From Mesorhizobium sp. NZP2298 (GTDB lineage: Bacteria > Pseudomonadota > Alphaproteobacteria > Rhizobiales > Rhizobiaceae): a stretch of 64,000 nucleotides of DNA. Shown piece after piece: positions 42,413-53,546 of the stretch. The first letter of the stretch is position 1. The number at the start of each line of letters is the position of its first letter. Made by a program: the position numbers and the translations under genes. The stretch covers positions 2,306,001 to 2,370,000 of the forward strand of contig NZ_CP033365.1 in the NCBI RefSeq assembly GCF_013170825.1, in the 5' to 3' direction. The notes below the pieces were generated by a model. It made no database searches, was not told where the DNA came from, and was given only the letters and a program-made list of their open reading frames with translations.

Positions 42413-42543
42413 CAAGGCGCCATGGGGGCAATGGTGCCTGAATCCATAAATCCACTAGCGAAAGGCCACCGACGAGTCAGCGCCCTTCACGAAGGGTAGA
42501 ACATTTCTTTCAAATCTCAAGTGTTGCTTTCGATCAAATGCAA

Positions 42544-43326
42544 TTAAGTTTCGTTGGTTGCCTGCCCGGCAGCAGCCCGGCCGCTCCTGGCCATGGCGAC
42601 CAGAATGGGTCGCAGGTCCTGTGCTGCCACCAGGGGTTGCGGAAAGAATACCCGGCAAACATTGTCTTTCGACACCAAATCCATGCCATCGGCGTCCAAA
42701 CCCGCGATGCTCCAGCCGTCGCCAGATGCCCCGGCATAATGATGCGCATAAACCGCGATCGCGTCGAGATGATCCGCGTTCATGTGCTCGATGGCGGATT
42801 GTTCGCTCGCCGCAAGCTCTTCGACGACGGGCCCGCCGGTGACGAGATCGGAGCGATCGAGCAGATAGGCCTTGCCGAAACCGCCATTGAGGCTGGCGCG
42901 CTCCGGCTCGAGGCGAAAGATCGAGAAGTCGCCAAGCGCGGCATAGAGGCTCGCCTTGGGATTGCGGTTGAGATAGCGGCGCTCGGCACGAGCATGCGCG
43001 TCAGAGCCGCGGTCCAGCCGCGACGCCCGGCAGATCAGAGTCAGGCGCGGATGCGCCAGCGGGTCGCCCTTGCCGGGCTCGCCGAGCAGCAGGGAACAGC
43101 GGGGATCGGCAAGGATGGCAGGCGTATGCGCCGAAAGCATCGAGACCAGGATCAGCGGCACGCCGTCGATGTCGGTGGCGACACCGACCCGGCTTGCCAG
43201 CGGCGACCCGGTCTGCACCTCCAGCACCGCCAGTGCGCCGAAGCGGGCACTGCGCAGAAGTGTTTTCGCCAATCGGATTGCCTCGGCGTCGGTGTCGCGG
43301 ATCACATCCTTCTTTCGGTCGTCCAA
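42544..43326 (-). CDS. HugZ-like protein (FMN-binding split barrel plus DUF2470)
   Basis: The 260-residue protein has an N-terminal pyridoxamine-phosphate-oxidase-like barrel (ARFGALAVLEVQTGSPLASRVGVATDIDGVPLILVSMLSAHT) and a C-terminal DUF2470-type domain with the motif EQSAIEHMNADHLDAIAVYAHHY. This combination is that of HugZ-type haem-utilisation proteins, in which the C-terminal histidines bind haem, and of related uncharacterised flavoproteins. Haem degradation is possible, but no haem uptake genes are adjacent. Start ATG 43326. Confidence 0.82.
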   Translation of the reverse strand: MDDRKKDVIRDTDAEAIRLAKTLLRSARFGALAVLEVQTGSPLASRVGVATDIDGVPLILVSMLSAHTPAILADPRCSLLLGEPGKGDPLAHPRLTLICRASRLDRGSDAHARAERRYLNRNPKASLYAALGDFSIFRLEPERASLNGGFGKAYLLDRSDLVTGGPVVEELAASEQSAIEHMNADHLDAIAVYAHHYAGASGDGWSIAGLDADGMDLVSKDNVCRVFFPQPLVAAQDLRPILVAMARSGRAAAGQATNET

Positions 43327-43471
43327 GGTTCTCGCCCTGCTAAGTTGATTTTTCTATTCCACTTATCAGACGATGATGCCGCTCTTGGCAAGCGTTCCAT
43401 GCATGTCGCCATTCTAAAACCGCCCGGCACCCGCGACTCGAGGCCGTGGGCAGGCTCTTGGGCGACATGCA

Positions 43472-44233
43472 TTACCTCGGCGCCATGCGGATGGCGCCGT
43501 CGAGGCGGATGGTTTCGCCGTTCAGCATCTGGTTTTCTATGATGTGCATGGCAAGGGCGGCATATTCGGATGGTTCGCCGAGGCGGGACGGGAAAGGCAC
43601 GGCGGCGCCCAGGGAGTCCTGCACGTCCTGCGGCATGCCGGCCATCATCGGGGTCTTGAAGATGCCGGGCGCGATGGTGCAGACCCGAATGCCGGAACGG
43701 GCAAGGTCGCGCGCCACCGGCAGTGTCATGCCGACCACGCCGCCCTTTGAGGCGGAGTACGCGGCCTGGCCGATCTGGCCGTCATAGGCGGCGACCGAAG
43801 CGGTGTTGACGATGACGCCACGCTCGCCACCCTGCAGCGGCTCGAGCCTGGCGGCGCGGTCGGCGACGAGGCGGATCATGTTGAAGGTGCCGATCAGGTT
43901 GACCTCGATCACCTTGCGGTATTGGTCGAGCGGATGGGGCCCATCCTTGCCGATCGTCTTCACGCCAATGGCGATGCCGGCGCAATTGACCAGGATGCGC
44001 GGCTCGCCCAGCTTGCTTGCCGTCTCGGCGACGGCTGAGGCGCCACTGTCGGCGCTGCTGACGTCGCATTGCACGGCAATGCCGGCGATGTCGGCCGCGA
44101 CCTTGGCGGCGCGATCGATGCCGACGTCGAAGATGGCGACGCGAGCGCCCTTGGCGGCAAGCGCACGCGCCGTTGCCTCGCCAAGGCCGGAGCCGCCACC
44201 GGTCACGATCGCGATCTGGCCGTTCGGATTCAT
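43472..44233 (-). CDS. SDR family oxidoreductase (3-hydroxyacyl-CoA dehydrogenase type 2-like)
   Basis: The 253-residue short-chain dehydrogenase has [15 protein letters not shown] (cofactor loop), NCAGIA, catalytic Ser in [17 protein letters not shown] with the active-site Tyr and Lys, and the ending [17 protein letters not shown], which is characteristic of the HSD17B10-like group acting on short branched 3-hydroxyacyl-CoA. Asp at the end of beta-2 (AIFDVG) indicates NAD preference. ATG 44233 is used. It is a single gene. Confidence 0.88.
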   Translation of the reverse strand: MNPNGQIAIVTGGGSGLGEATARALAAKGARVAIFDVGIDRAAKVAADIAGIAVQCDVSSADSGASAVAETASKLGEPRILVNCAGIAIGVKTIGKDGPHPLDQYRKVIEVNLIGTFNMIRLVADRAARLEPLQGGERGVIVNTASVAAYDGQIGQAAYSASKGGVVGMTLPVARDLARSGIRVCTIAPGIFKTPMMAGMPQDVQDSLGAAVPFPSRLGEPSEYAALAMHIIENQMLNGETIRLDGAIRMAPR

Positions 44234-44356
44234 GGCGTCATCCTTTCCTAAAAGCGGTTCAATTCCCGTGGGAAACCGTTTCACATTTTTCCTGGAATTG
44301 CTCCAGGAGGACACGACGGATCAGGCCTAGATCGAGGGGCCAGGTCAAGCCATCGC

Positions 44357-44881
44357 CTAGACGTGCTCGGCGACCCTGGCCTGGCTGGCATGACCGACCT
44401 CGCCCGTGAGCCTGGCAACCGCGCCCGGCGTGATCTCGTGCGACAAAAGGCGGTCGAGGTCGACGGGACGCGGCATCGAGATCTGGCCGCGCGGGATGCG
44501 CTTGAAGCCGAGCGGCCCGTAATAGGGTTCGTCGCCGACCAGTATGACGGCCGGTGCCCCGGACTTTGCGGCGGCCTCCAGTGCGATCGCCACCAGCCGG
44601 CGGCCGATGCCGAGATTCTTGAAGGCCGGCCGCACGGCAAGCGGCCCGAGCATCAGCGCGCGGCCGGCACCGGCGGCAATGCGGGTCATGCGCACCGAGG
44701 CGACGACGATATCGCCGTCGACCGCGACGAAGGACAACCCACGCTCGTGGCCGCCGGCTTCGCGGATCTTGTAGGCGGCAAGCACGAAACGGCCAGGCCC
44801 GAAGGCCTCGTCATTGATGGCTTCGATTTCAGGGTCGTGCGCCGGAGTTTCCGGCAGGTATTTCACGTCGGCAAGGCTCAT
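44357..44881 (-). CDS. GNAT family N-acetyltransferase (YhbS-like)
   Basis: The 174-residue protein has INDEAFGPGRFVLAAYKIRE, LGPLAVRPAFKNLGIGRRLVAIALEAA with the acetyl-CoA loop R-x-x-G-x-G as KNLGIGR, and VILVGDEPYYGPLGFKRIPRG, a pattern of YhbS/COG3153 acetyltransferases. Substrate unknown. ATG 44881 is chosen because homology begins at MSLADVKYLPETPAHD. Single gene, 123 bp downstream of nothing in common with the SDR gene. Confidence 0.84.
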   Translation of the reverse strand: MSLADVKYLPETPAHDPEIEAINDEAFGPGRFVLAAYKIREAGGHERGLSFVAVDGDIVVASVRMTRIAAGAGRALMLGPLAVRPAFKNLGIGRRLVAIALEAAAKSGAPAVILVGDEPYYGPLGFKRIPRGQISMPRPVDLDRLLSHEITPGAVARLTGEVGHASQARVAEHV

Positions 44882-45146
44882 GGTCTTTGCGTTCCGGTAG
44901 AGGAGGAAAGGTTGCTGCGAACGGCAGCATTCGCCAGTCAGCGCTTCAAGCGCGGGCGCCCTTTCGTCGTCGGTCAAACCGGATCAAAGCAAAGTCGAAC
45001 ATGCGGAGTGTCCGCTAGCATCAATTTTCGGCCGCCGCAATCGGCGCCTTCGCTGGCCCTATCGATTGACAATCTGTTCAGCCCTGAATGATTTCCGGCC
45101 TGCCGCATCGCGCTCTACATGAGGTGGAAACGCGAAAGGACATCCC

Positions 45147-46136
45147 ATGGGATTGCTGGTCGACGGCAAATGGCAGGACCGCTGGTACGGCACCAAGGAA
45201 AGCGGCGGCAAGTTCGTGCGGCCGCAATCGCAATGGCGCGACTGGATCACGCGCGACGGAACGCCCGCCGGAGACCGCGGCCGCGGTTTCAAGGCCGAGC
45301 CCGGCCGTTATCACCTGTATGTCTCGCTCGCCTGTCCGTGGGCGCACCGGACGCTGATCTTTCGCGCGCTGAAGAAGCTCGAGGGGATTATCTCGGTCTC
45401 GGTTGTGCATCATTTCATGGGCGCGAATGGCTGGACGTTTCTCGCCGAAGACGGAGCCACCGGCGACACGCTCTACGGCCTCGATTTCCTGCACGAGATC
45501 TATACCAAGGCGGATCCAGCCTATTCGGGCCGGGTGACGGTGCCGGTGCTGTGGGACAAAAAGGAGCAGACCATCGTCTCCAATGAGTCTTCCGAAATCA
45601 TCCGGATGCTCAACTCAGCCTTCGACGAATGGGGTGACGCCAGCCTCGATTTCTATCCTGAAGCGTTGCGGGGCGAGATCGATGCGATCAACGCGCTGGT
45701 CTATCCCGCCATCAACAACGGTGTCTACCGCGCGGGCTTCGCCACCACGCAGGCGGCCTACGAGGAAGCCTTCGGCGAGCTGTTCTCGGCGCTCGACACT
45801 CTGGAGGATCGCCTTTCCAGGCAACGCTATCTGGTGGGCGATCGCATCACCGAGGCCGACTGGCGGCTGTTCACCACGCTGGTGCGTTTCGACCCGGTCT
45901 ATGTCGGCCATTTCAAGTGCAATTTGCGCCGCATCGCCGACTATCCGAACCTGTCGAACTATTTGCGCGACCTCTATCAGGTGCCTGGTGTCGCCGGCAC
46001 GGTGAACCTGCATCACATCAAGGCGCATTATTACGGCAGTCATGAAACGATCAATCCGACACGGATCGTGCCGGTAGGGCCGGAACTGGACTATGCCGCG
46101 CCGCATGACCGGGCCCGGTTCGGGGAGCTGGCCTGA
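45147..46136 (+). CDS. glutathionyl-hydroquinone reductase (Xi-class GST, YqjG/PcpF type)
   Basis: The 329-residue protein has the Xi-class motif LACPWAHRTLIFRALK with catalytic Cys63, VPVLWDKKEQTIVSNESSEIIRML, and the C-terminal helical domain with DRITEADWRLFTTLVRFDPVYVGHFKCN and SNYLRDLYQVPGV. These enzymes remove glutathione from glutathionyl-hydroquinones in the cytoplasm. ATG 45147 follows GAAAGGACATCCC. The stop is one base away from the convergent NUDIX gene. Confidence 0.93.
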   Translation: MGLLVDGKWQDRWYGTKESGGKFVRPQSQWRDWITRDGTPAGDRGRGFKAEPGRYHLYVSLACPWAHRTLIFRALKKLEGIISVSVVHHFMGANGWTFLAEDGATGDTLYGLDFLHEIYTKADPAYSGRVTVPVLWDKKEQTIVSNESSEIIRMLNSAFDEWGDASLDFYPEALRGEIDAINALVYPAINNGVYRAGFATTQAAYEEAFGELFSALDTLEDRLSRQRYLVGDRITEADWRLFTTLVRFDPVYVGHFKCNLRRIADYPNLSNYLRDLYQVPGVAGTVNLHHIKAHYYGSHETINPTRIVPVGPELDYAAPHDRARFGELA

Positions 46137-46137
46137 T

Positions 46138-46632
46138 CTACCAGTGGGGCGATGTCGGCTCATCCCGAAAAACCTCGGCGATCCGCCGGAGCGTCGCTGG
46201 CGTCGTGCCTTCCGGCAAGCGATCCAGCGGGAAGAAACCGGCTTCGGCGATCTCGTGGTCCGGCTGCTTCGGTGCCGTCTGGCTGAAATGCTCGATCAGG
46301 TACAAACCGACATGGTCGCGGCGGCTGGAGCGGCGGTTGAAATGCATCGATTTGAGAACCGGCGGCGCGGTCAGCGCGATGTTGCCTTCCTCGGCGAGTT
46401 CCCGCGCCAATGCTTCGGCCAGCGTTTCGCCTGTTTCGACGCCGCCGCCGGGAAGCTGCCAGCCCGGCACATAGGTATGTCGGATGAGGAAAACCGAATT
46501 GTTGGCGGCGTCATGGATGAGGCCGCGCACGCCGAGCGTCATTGGCCGCCGCAGCACGAAATAGAGATGGAACAGTCTGGCGCGCAGCCCCGGCCAACCG
46601 GTCTGGCGGAAGGCATCTTCCGGATTTGCCAT
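46138..46632 (-). CDS. NUDIX hydrolase
   Basis: The 164-residue protein holds a complete Nudix box: GGGVETGETLAEALARELAEEGNI, with the metal-binding Glu residues in RELAEEG. It opens with a hydrophobic patch (RLFHLYFVLRRPMTLGVRGL), as in the group annotated as NUDIX-domain phosphohydrolases near membrane proteins. It hydrolyses a nucleoside-diphosphate-linked substrate of unknown identity. It is divergent from the metallophosphoesterase gene, with starts 71 bp apart. Confidence 0.9.
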   Translation of the reverse strand: MANPEDAFRQTGWPGLRARLFHLYFVLRRPMTLGVRGLIHDAANNSVFLIRHTYVPGWQLPGGGVETGETLAEALARELAEEGNIALTAPPVLKSMHFNRRSSRRDHVGLYLIEHFSQTAPKQPDHEIAEAGFFPLDRLPEGTTPATLRRIAEVFRDEPTSPHW

Positions 46633-46703
46633 CAGGTGCGAAACCCTGGGTGATAAGGAAACCTTGAGTGGAAAGCGGGACGCTGGTCGCCTATGAGGGA
46701 TGG

Positions 46704-47633
46704 ATGTTCAGGCTCGCGCATATTTCCGATGTCCATCTGGGGCCGCTCCCCGATGTATCCTATCGCGATCTCGCCTCCAAGCGCGTGCTCGGCTACGTCA
46801 ACTGGCAGCGCAACCGCCGCCGTCACATGCACGATGCTGTCATCGATGCCATCACCGCCGATATCAAGGCGCAGAACCCCGACCATCTCGCGGTCACCGG
46901 CGACTTGGTCAATCTGGCGCTCGACGGCGAGATCGAGATGGCCAAACACTGGCTGGAGACGCTGGGATCGCCGCATGATGTTTCGGTGGTTCCGGGAAAC
47001 CACGACGCCTACGTGCCTGGCGCCTTCGACAAGGTCTGCCGCGCATGGGCGGCCTGGATGAGCGGCGACGGCGTCAACGCACCGGTCGACCGCAACGCAT
47101 TTCCCTATCTGCGCGTGCGCGGCAATGTCGCGCTGATCGGCGTCTCGACGGCGCGTGCCACGGCTCCCTTCATGGCCAACGGCTTCTTCATGGAGGGGCA
47201 GGCGGAGCGGCTCGGCAAGATCCTTCGCGACACGGCCGCGCAAGGCCTGTTTCGCGCGATCATGATCCACCATCCGCCGGTGCGCGGCGCCGTCTCGCAG
47301 CACAAGCGCCTGTTCGGCATCGCCCGCTTCCACAAGATCATCCGCCGGCACGGCGCGGAGCTCGTCCTGCACGGACATTCGCATCTACCCTCACTGTTCC
47401 AGATCGGTCCGCGCGACGCCAAGGTTCCGGTGGTCGGCGTCGCCGCCGCCGGTCAGGCGCCGGGAGGCAAGCATCCGGCGGCACAGTACAATCTGTTCGA
47501 CATCGATGGCGAAAAGGGCAATTGGCGGATCCGCCTGACGCGGCGCGGCCTGACCGGGCCTGCGATACCGCCTACCGATCTGCAGACCATGGAACTGGGT
47601 GTGGAGGCCAGCGCTTCTATTGCCGCAGGCTGA
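46704..47633 (+). CDS. calcineurin-type metallophosphoesterase
   Basis: The 309-residue protein has all dimetal motifs: HISDVHLG, TGDLVN, PGNHD, IMIHHPPV and LHGHSHLP. It hydrolyses a phosphoester in the cytoplasm, in the style of cAMP phosphodiesterases (CpdA) or lipid phosphoesterases; the substrate is not evident. ATG 46704 has GAGGG at proper spacing; the frame from 46668 is not conserved. Its 3' end overlaps that of the convergent gene at 47617 by 17 bp. Confidence 0.9.
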   Translation: MFRLAHISDVHLGPLPDVSYRDLASKRVLGYVNWQRNRRRHMHDAVIDAITADIKAQNPDHLAVTGDLVNLALDGEIEMAKHWLETLGSPHDVSVVPGNHDAYVPGAFDKVCRAWAAWMSGDGVNAPVDRNAFPYLRVRGNVALIGVSTARATAPFMANGFFMEGQAERLGKILRDTAAQGLFRAIMIHHPPVRGAVSQHKRLFGIARFHKIIRRHGAELVLHGHSHLPSLFQIGPRDAKVPVVGVAAAGQAPGGKHPAAQYNLFDIDGEKGNWRIRLTRRGLTGPAIPPTDLQTMELGVEASASIAAG

Positions 47634-48231
47634 ACACCATAGCCACGAGGCGGTCCCAGAACAGGGCAACCGACACCGCCAGGCCGACCAGGGCGCCGGC
47701 AGCGATCAGGCCAAGGCCTGACAGGAAGGCCGACCAGCCCTTGCCGCGCGTCGTCGAGCGCAGCGGCGGCTCGGCTTCCGTCACCTGGGCGCGCTTCATG
47801 CCGGCGACGGCCGGTTCGACCCCGCCTTCCATCATCCTCTGCCGCTCGACGATGCGCTCGGCGACATAGCGAGTCACGGAATCGGCAATCGGCTTCATCT
47901 CGGTCGATTCGGCAAGCACCACGCGGCCAATGCGAGTGTCCTTGAGGAAGCGGTAGGTGCGGCGGTCGCGGCCCATCGCGACATGGCTGACGGCATCGAT
48001 CCACAGGCGCGGTTGTAGCCCGGAGGAAACGACGAAATCGAAATTGTCCATGTCGGCGGGCACGTCGGCGAAGACAGGCGCAAGTTCAGCTGCCAGGAGA
48101 TCGAGGCGCATGCGATGCGCCTCGCGCATGTCGATGACGACATCGTCGCGGTCGGCGAAGGCGTTCTTCACATCACGGATTGCATCGGACAGTTTTCTCG
48201 ACGGATCGATCTTTTCGCCTGCGTCCTTCAT
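47617..48231 (-). CDS. hypothetical protein with C-terminal membrane helix, behind a CtrA site
   Basis: The 204-residue protein has a soluble N-terminal part (KLSDAIRDVKNAFADRDDVVIDMREAHRMRLDLLAAEL, then DNFDFVVSSGLQPRLWIDAVSHVAMGRDRRTYRFLKDTRIGRVVL), a polar linker, and a tail anchor GLGLIAAGALVGLAVSVALFW near residues 175-195. The N-terminus faces the cytoplasm if it is a tail-anchored protein. I recall similar uncharacterised rhizobial proteins but no function. A perfect CtrA site ends 24 bp before its ATG at 48231, which ties it to the cell cycle. Confidence 0.7.
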   Translation of the reverse strand: MKDAGEKIDPSRKLSDAIRDVKNAFADRDDVVIDMREAHRMRLDLLAAELAPVFADVPADMDNFDFVVSSGLQPRLWIDAVSHVAMGRDRRTYRFLKDTRIGRVVLAESTEMKPIADSVTRYVAERIVERQRMMEGGVEPAVAGMKRAQVTEAEPPLRSTTRGKGWSAFLSGLGLIAAGALVGLAVSVALFWDRLVAMVFSLRQ

Positions 48232-48254
48232 CGGCGTCTGCCTCGCGGGGTTGG

Positions 48255-48269
48255 TTAACACGCAGTTAA
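48255..48269. promoter_or_regulatory. CtrA binding site (perfect TTAA-N7-TTAA)
   Basis: TTAACACGCAGTTAA, followed by C, is an exact full CtrA site. It begins 24 bp upstream of the minus-strand start at 48231; such closeness to the start suggests overlap with the core promoter. Confidence 0.7.
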
Positions 48270-48340
48270 CACAGCCGCCGGCAAAATGCACTGGCGAGAT
48301 AGACGGCGCGCGGCGCTGGGCACCGTTGCGGCGGAAGACC

Positions 48341-49144
48341 TCAACCAGTCGCGGTGGCGAGTCTCGGGCGAATGGTCCTGGCGCGACGGTTCATATTGCG
48401 CTGGATGATGTTAGCCACCAGATCGGGTGCTTCCTCGACCAGCATATGGCCGGCCTCAAGCACGTGATGCACATGAAAGCGCGCCGGCAGGTCATCCGCC
48501 TGGGTGAAGGGCAGCACCGCGTCATCACTGCCCCACACCACCATCACCGGCATGGCCAGCCTCTCCAACTGGTCGCGCGGGATGACGCCTTGCCGGTCGT
48601 CCCTGGTCATGGCGGCGGCGATCTCGACGAGTTTTTCCAGTTGCCCGGGCCGTTTGCGCATGTCGCAGAGGGTGTCGGCGGCGTGATCAAAAGGCCGTGC
48701 CCGTGGTCCCGACATCGCTGCAAGGCAGGCGCGGATCTCGGATGGGCTGCGTGCGCCGGCATAGCGACGCAACAGTGGCCCGTTGATTTCCGGGCCGAAG
48801 CCGCCGGGCGCCAGCAGGGTCAGCGAGGCCACCTTCTCCGGCTCGGCCAGCGCCATCAGGGTCGCCACCGCTCCGCCCATCGAATGCCCTACGAGATGGA
48901 TCCGTTTGGCCGCGCGCGCCGCAAGATCGGCAAGAACAGCCCTTGCCGCGACCTTTGCAGGCCCGGCGCCCGGAAAATCGAGCGACAGGCCATGCCCCGG
49001 CAAGTCGTAAGCAAGCGTGCGCACGGAAGGCGCGAGCGAGGCGACCACGTCGCGCCAGCCGTCGGAGCAACCGCCAAAACCGTGCAGCAGGACGATGGTC
49101 TTCGAGCCAACACCCTGTTCGGTGGCATGGAGCGATGAGATCAT
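48341..49144 (-). CDS. alpha/beta hydrolase
   Basis: The 267-residue protein has the oxyanion motif LLHGFGGCSDGW, nucleophile elbow GHSMGGA (Ser), Asp in VVWGSDDAVLP and the catalytic His in LEAGHMLVEEAP. These features define a cytoplasmic alpha/beta hydrolase of the haloalkane-dehalogenase or esterase-like group; substrate unknown. The frame starts with two candidate codons near 49144. The 223 bp between it and the next gene show no clear regulatory motif. Confidence 0.87.
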   Translation of the reverse strand: MISSLHATEQGVGSKTIVLLHGFGGCSDGWRDVVASLAPSVRTLAYDLPGHGLSLDFPGAGPAKVAARAVLADLAARAAKRIHLVGHSMGGAVATLMALAEPEKVASLTLLAPGGFGPEINGPLLRRYAGARSPSEIRACLAAMSGPRARPFDHAADTLCDMRKRPGQLEKLVEIAAAMTRDDRQGVIPRDQLERLAMPVMVVWGSDDAVLPFTQADDLPARFHVHHVLEAGHMLVEEAPDLVANIIQRNMNRRARTIRPRLATATG

Positions 49145-49367
49145 GATCGCGGAAGGTGTTAAATTGCGGGAAAACTCGAAATGTGGGTGGATTGCTCCTT
49201 GTCCAGCCGGATGACCAGTAAAGTTTTCGCGACTGGCGCCTGGGCGCGAGCATGCGATTCCATGGCTTTGACGGCAAAGCCGGCTAAATCAGCGCGATTG
49301 TGGCTTTATCCGCCGCTCGCGGGCGTCCAACCATCCGTTGGTCCAAACAGGTCCGGTCTATTGGACA

Positions 49368-51131
49368 TCAGCTGGCGTTGCCGAGTCCGGCGGCGCGCAA
49401 GGCGCCGACCAGGCGTTCGGTCAGGTCGGCCGGATATTTTCGGTCGATGAAGGTCGCACGCGGATTGACAGCGAATCTCGGGAACTTGGTGCTCAGCTCA
49501 TCGATCAGCTTTCGCGCTTGACCGTCCTGGCCGGAGATCCTGGCGCCGATCAGGCGGGCGGCGAGGTAGTGCGATTTCGTTGCGGTCGTTCGCAGGGCGG
49601 AACTGGCGATGGCCGCCTTGTTCGCGTCGCCGAGCATGAGTTCGCCAGCGAAAAGCCCGAAATCCCACCAGGTCGGATGGCCGCTGGAGGCATCCACCGC
49701 ATGGGCCAGGATCGGAGTCCCCTCGGCGTACCGGCCGGTGAAGATCAGCCCATAGCCATAAGCGGCGGCCATGGCGAGATCGTAGGGATTAAGGTCATAG
49801 GCCTTGCGCATCCAGCGCAGGGCCTCGTCGGCGTTGCCGATACGCGAATTGATGTAGCCGTAGGAGCGATGCGCATAGGGGCTGGTCGGCCCCATCTGCA
49901 CGGCGCGATGCGCGAATGTCATCGCCTTCTCGATCGTCGCGTCCGGCGGATAGGCGTAGTGGTCGTTCACAGCCTCCAGATGCAGCGAGGCGAGCTCCGA
50001 ATAGACCAGCGGCGATCTGGCGCCATTGTCGGCAAGGGTTTCGAGGCAGCGATAGGCGGCCTCGTGCGTCTTGGCGTTCTGGTCGAGATAATATTTGTCG
50101 TTGAGCAACAGGCATTGCGTCAGTGCGGTCTGAATGCCGCTCTGCTCGATATAGCTGTAGATGGTGCCGGACGCGGGAAGGGCGGAACTTAGTATGCCGG
50201 CGATACGGTCCTCGACGGCCGATGGCGCGCTGTCGGCGGCGGTCAGGTTGCGCGACAAAAGTACCCGTCCGGTCGCCACGCTCTGCAATTCGATGGTCAC
50301 GTCGCCAGCACCCGGTCCAGGCAGGACATCGAAGATGAAGCTTGTCGCGCTGGCGACCGAATCGGTCTTGTCGACTGTGTCGCGACCAATGAAGTCGATA
50401 GTGTCGAAGCCGCTCAGGCCGGCGCGGAGCGCCGCGGCAACGCGGCTGGCGTCGGTGCCGCCGGCCTTGACGGCGATATAGACGAGCGGCAAGGCCTCGC
50501 TCGCAGGCGACGATGCGATGCTGCTGGTCTGGCCGGCGGCCTCGACCGCTGCCGGCACGTCGCCGCCCGCGAGCAGCGCGCCGCTGCCCTGACGCATGAT
50601 CAGAACGCTGAGCATGGCGATGACCAGGGCGATCGCCATCCAGAAGAACCTGAGATGGCGCGCAACCGAGGGACCGGCAGAGGGCACGGCAGGCAATCCC
50701 GCGGCGGGGGCAGCGTCGCCGGATGGTTCGGGCAGAGCAGGCGCAGGTTCGGCCTGTCCGGCAGGTTCCACGGTTTCCGGCAAACGGATCGCGTTGAGCT
50801 CATAGGCCGGGACGTAGCCGCCGCGTGGAATGGCGATGCGGACGGGTTCGGCGATGCCTTCATTGGCGAAATACTGCTGCAGCAGTTCGCGCAGCCTGCC
50901 TGCCTGCACTCGCACCACGGCATCGGTCGACGGATCGAAATCGCCGTCCTTGCCGAAGACGTCCATGGCGATGGAAAAGCCCTTCAGCCTGTCGGCTTCG
51001 CCGGCCTGCTCGCGTTCGACGAGATAACGGATCAGCTTGCGCGCGCGCTCGGATCTTCCGAACGTTTCGCTGGCAAGCAGTCGCTCCAGTGTCTCGCGCA
51101 CTGCGGGGGCGGCAGGCGTGGCATGCTGCAA
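49368..51131 (-). CDS. TPR protein with N-terminal regulator-like domain and one membrane helix
   Basis: The 587-residue protein opens with a domain (about 5-115) that reads ETLERLLASETFGRSERARKLIRYLVE and DVFGKDGDFDPSTDAVVRVQAGRLRELLQQYF and ends IPRGGYVPAYEL. I know this domain from the front of adenylate-cyclase-like and TPR proteins of rhizobia, where it looks like a DNA- or protein-binding helical module. A membrane helix follows (FFWMAIALVIAMLSVLIM, about 168-186), then a periplasmic-type domain and TPR-like helical repeats to the end (EALRWMRKAYDLNPYDLAMAAAYG). The topology resembles ToxR/CadC sensors. Function unknown. The start ATG is 51131. Confidence 0.65.
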   Translation of the reverse strand: MQHATPAAPAVRETLERLLASETFGRSERARKLIRYLVEREQAGEADRLKGFSIAMDVFGKDGDFDPSTDAVVRVQAGRLRELLQQYFANEGIAEPVRIAIPRGGYVPAYELNAIRLPETVEPAGQAEPAPALPEPSGDAAPAAGLPAVPSAGPSVARHLRFFWMAIALVIAMLSVLIMRQGSGALLAGGDVPAAVEAAGQTSSIASSPASEALPLVYIAVKAGGTDASRVAAALRAGLSGFDTIDFIGRDTVDKTDSVASATSFIFDVLPGPGAGDVTIELQSVATGRVLLSRNLTAADSAPSAVEDRIAGILSSALPASGTIYSYIEQSGIQTALTQCLLLNDKYYLDQNAKTHEAAYRCLETLADNGARSPLVYSELASLHLEAVNDHYAYPPDATIEKAMTFAHRAVQMGPTSPYAHRSYGYINSRIGNADEALRWMRKAYDLNPYDLAMAAAYGYGLIFTGRYAEGTPILAHAVDASSGHPTWWDFGLFAGELMLGDANKAAIASSALRTTATKSHYLAARLIGARISGQDGQARKLIDELSTKFPRFAVNPRATFIDRKYPADLTERLVGALRAAGLGNAS

Positions 51132-51316
51132 GTGTCGATCCTCTCGAAGTCGGCACAGGTTGAGGCACGATCATATAGTGCCCGCATCGCCACACAAGTA
51201 CGCAGCCCTTATGCGATCGCGTACCTAACCGGATAATTTTCCGGTGGTTAATGGCCAGGGGCGCGGTCGGTCACGGGACGACGCGGATGGATGTGGCCAA
51301 GCTCTTGTTCCGGCTT

Positions 51317-51357
51317 GAAAAAATAGCGGCGCGAGAGCCAGTCGAATCTCTCGCGCC
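51317..51357 (-). terminator. rho-independent terminator after leuA
   Basis: On the minus strand GGCGCGAGAG and CTCTCGCGCC form a perfect 10-bp stem with a 10-base loop, followed by GCTATTTTTTC. It lies 17 bp after the leuA stop. Confidence 0.88.
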
Positions 51358-51373
51358 GATGACCCGCAAAATG

Positions 51374-53272
<1,899 letters not shown>

Positions 53273-53273
<1 letters not shown>

Positions 53274-53389
53274 CAGCGAACCCGGCGATCGCCGATAAGG
53301 CCGAGAAGAAGCAGGGTCGAGGCAAGCGCGCGCACGGTCTCGCCGGCAAAGCCGGTCTGACGGGAAGCGGTGGTGGCGCGCGTGTTCAT
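53273..53389 (-). CDS. leuL: leucine-rich leader peptide of leuA (38 codons)
   Basis: The ORF starts MNTRATTASRQTGF and contains ALASTLLLLGLIGDRRVR before the stop: four consecutive leucine codons (CTG CTT CTT CTC), then Gly and another Leu, six Leu in the last 18 residues. It ends 138 bp before the leuA start and leads straight into a long hairpin. This is the classic layout of ribosome-mediated attenuation by leucine supply. The alternative start ATG 53401 adds four residues. I infer the function; the sequence shows the Leu run and hairpin. Confidence 0.65.
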
Positions 53390-53546
53390 GCCGGCTCTCA
53401 TACAGGAGCGGCCCGTGAGAGGCAAGCGGGCCGGTATCCGTCGACTATTATCCCCAATGGGGATGCTCTTTCCCGCACGCCGCAAATGCGCCAGACTTGG
53501 GCGCCGGCGGGGCTGCGGTGCGCCATCGCGGGGAAGGGGGTCGTCC

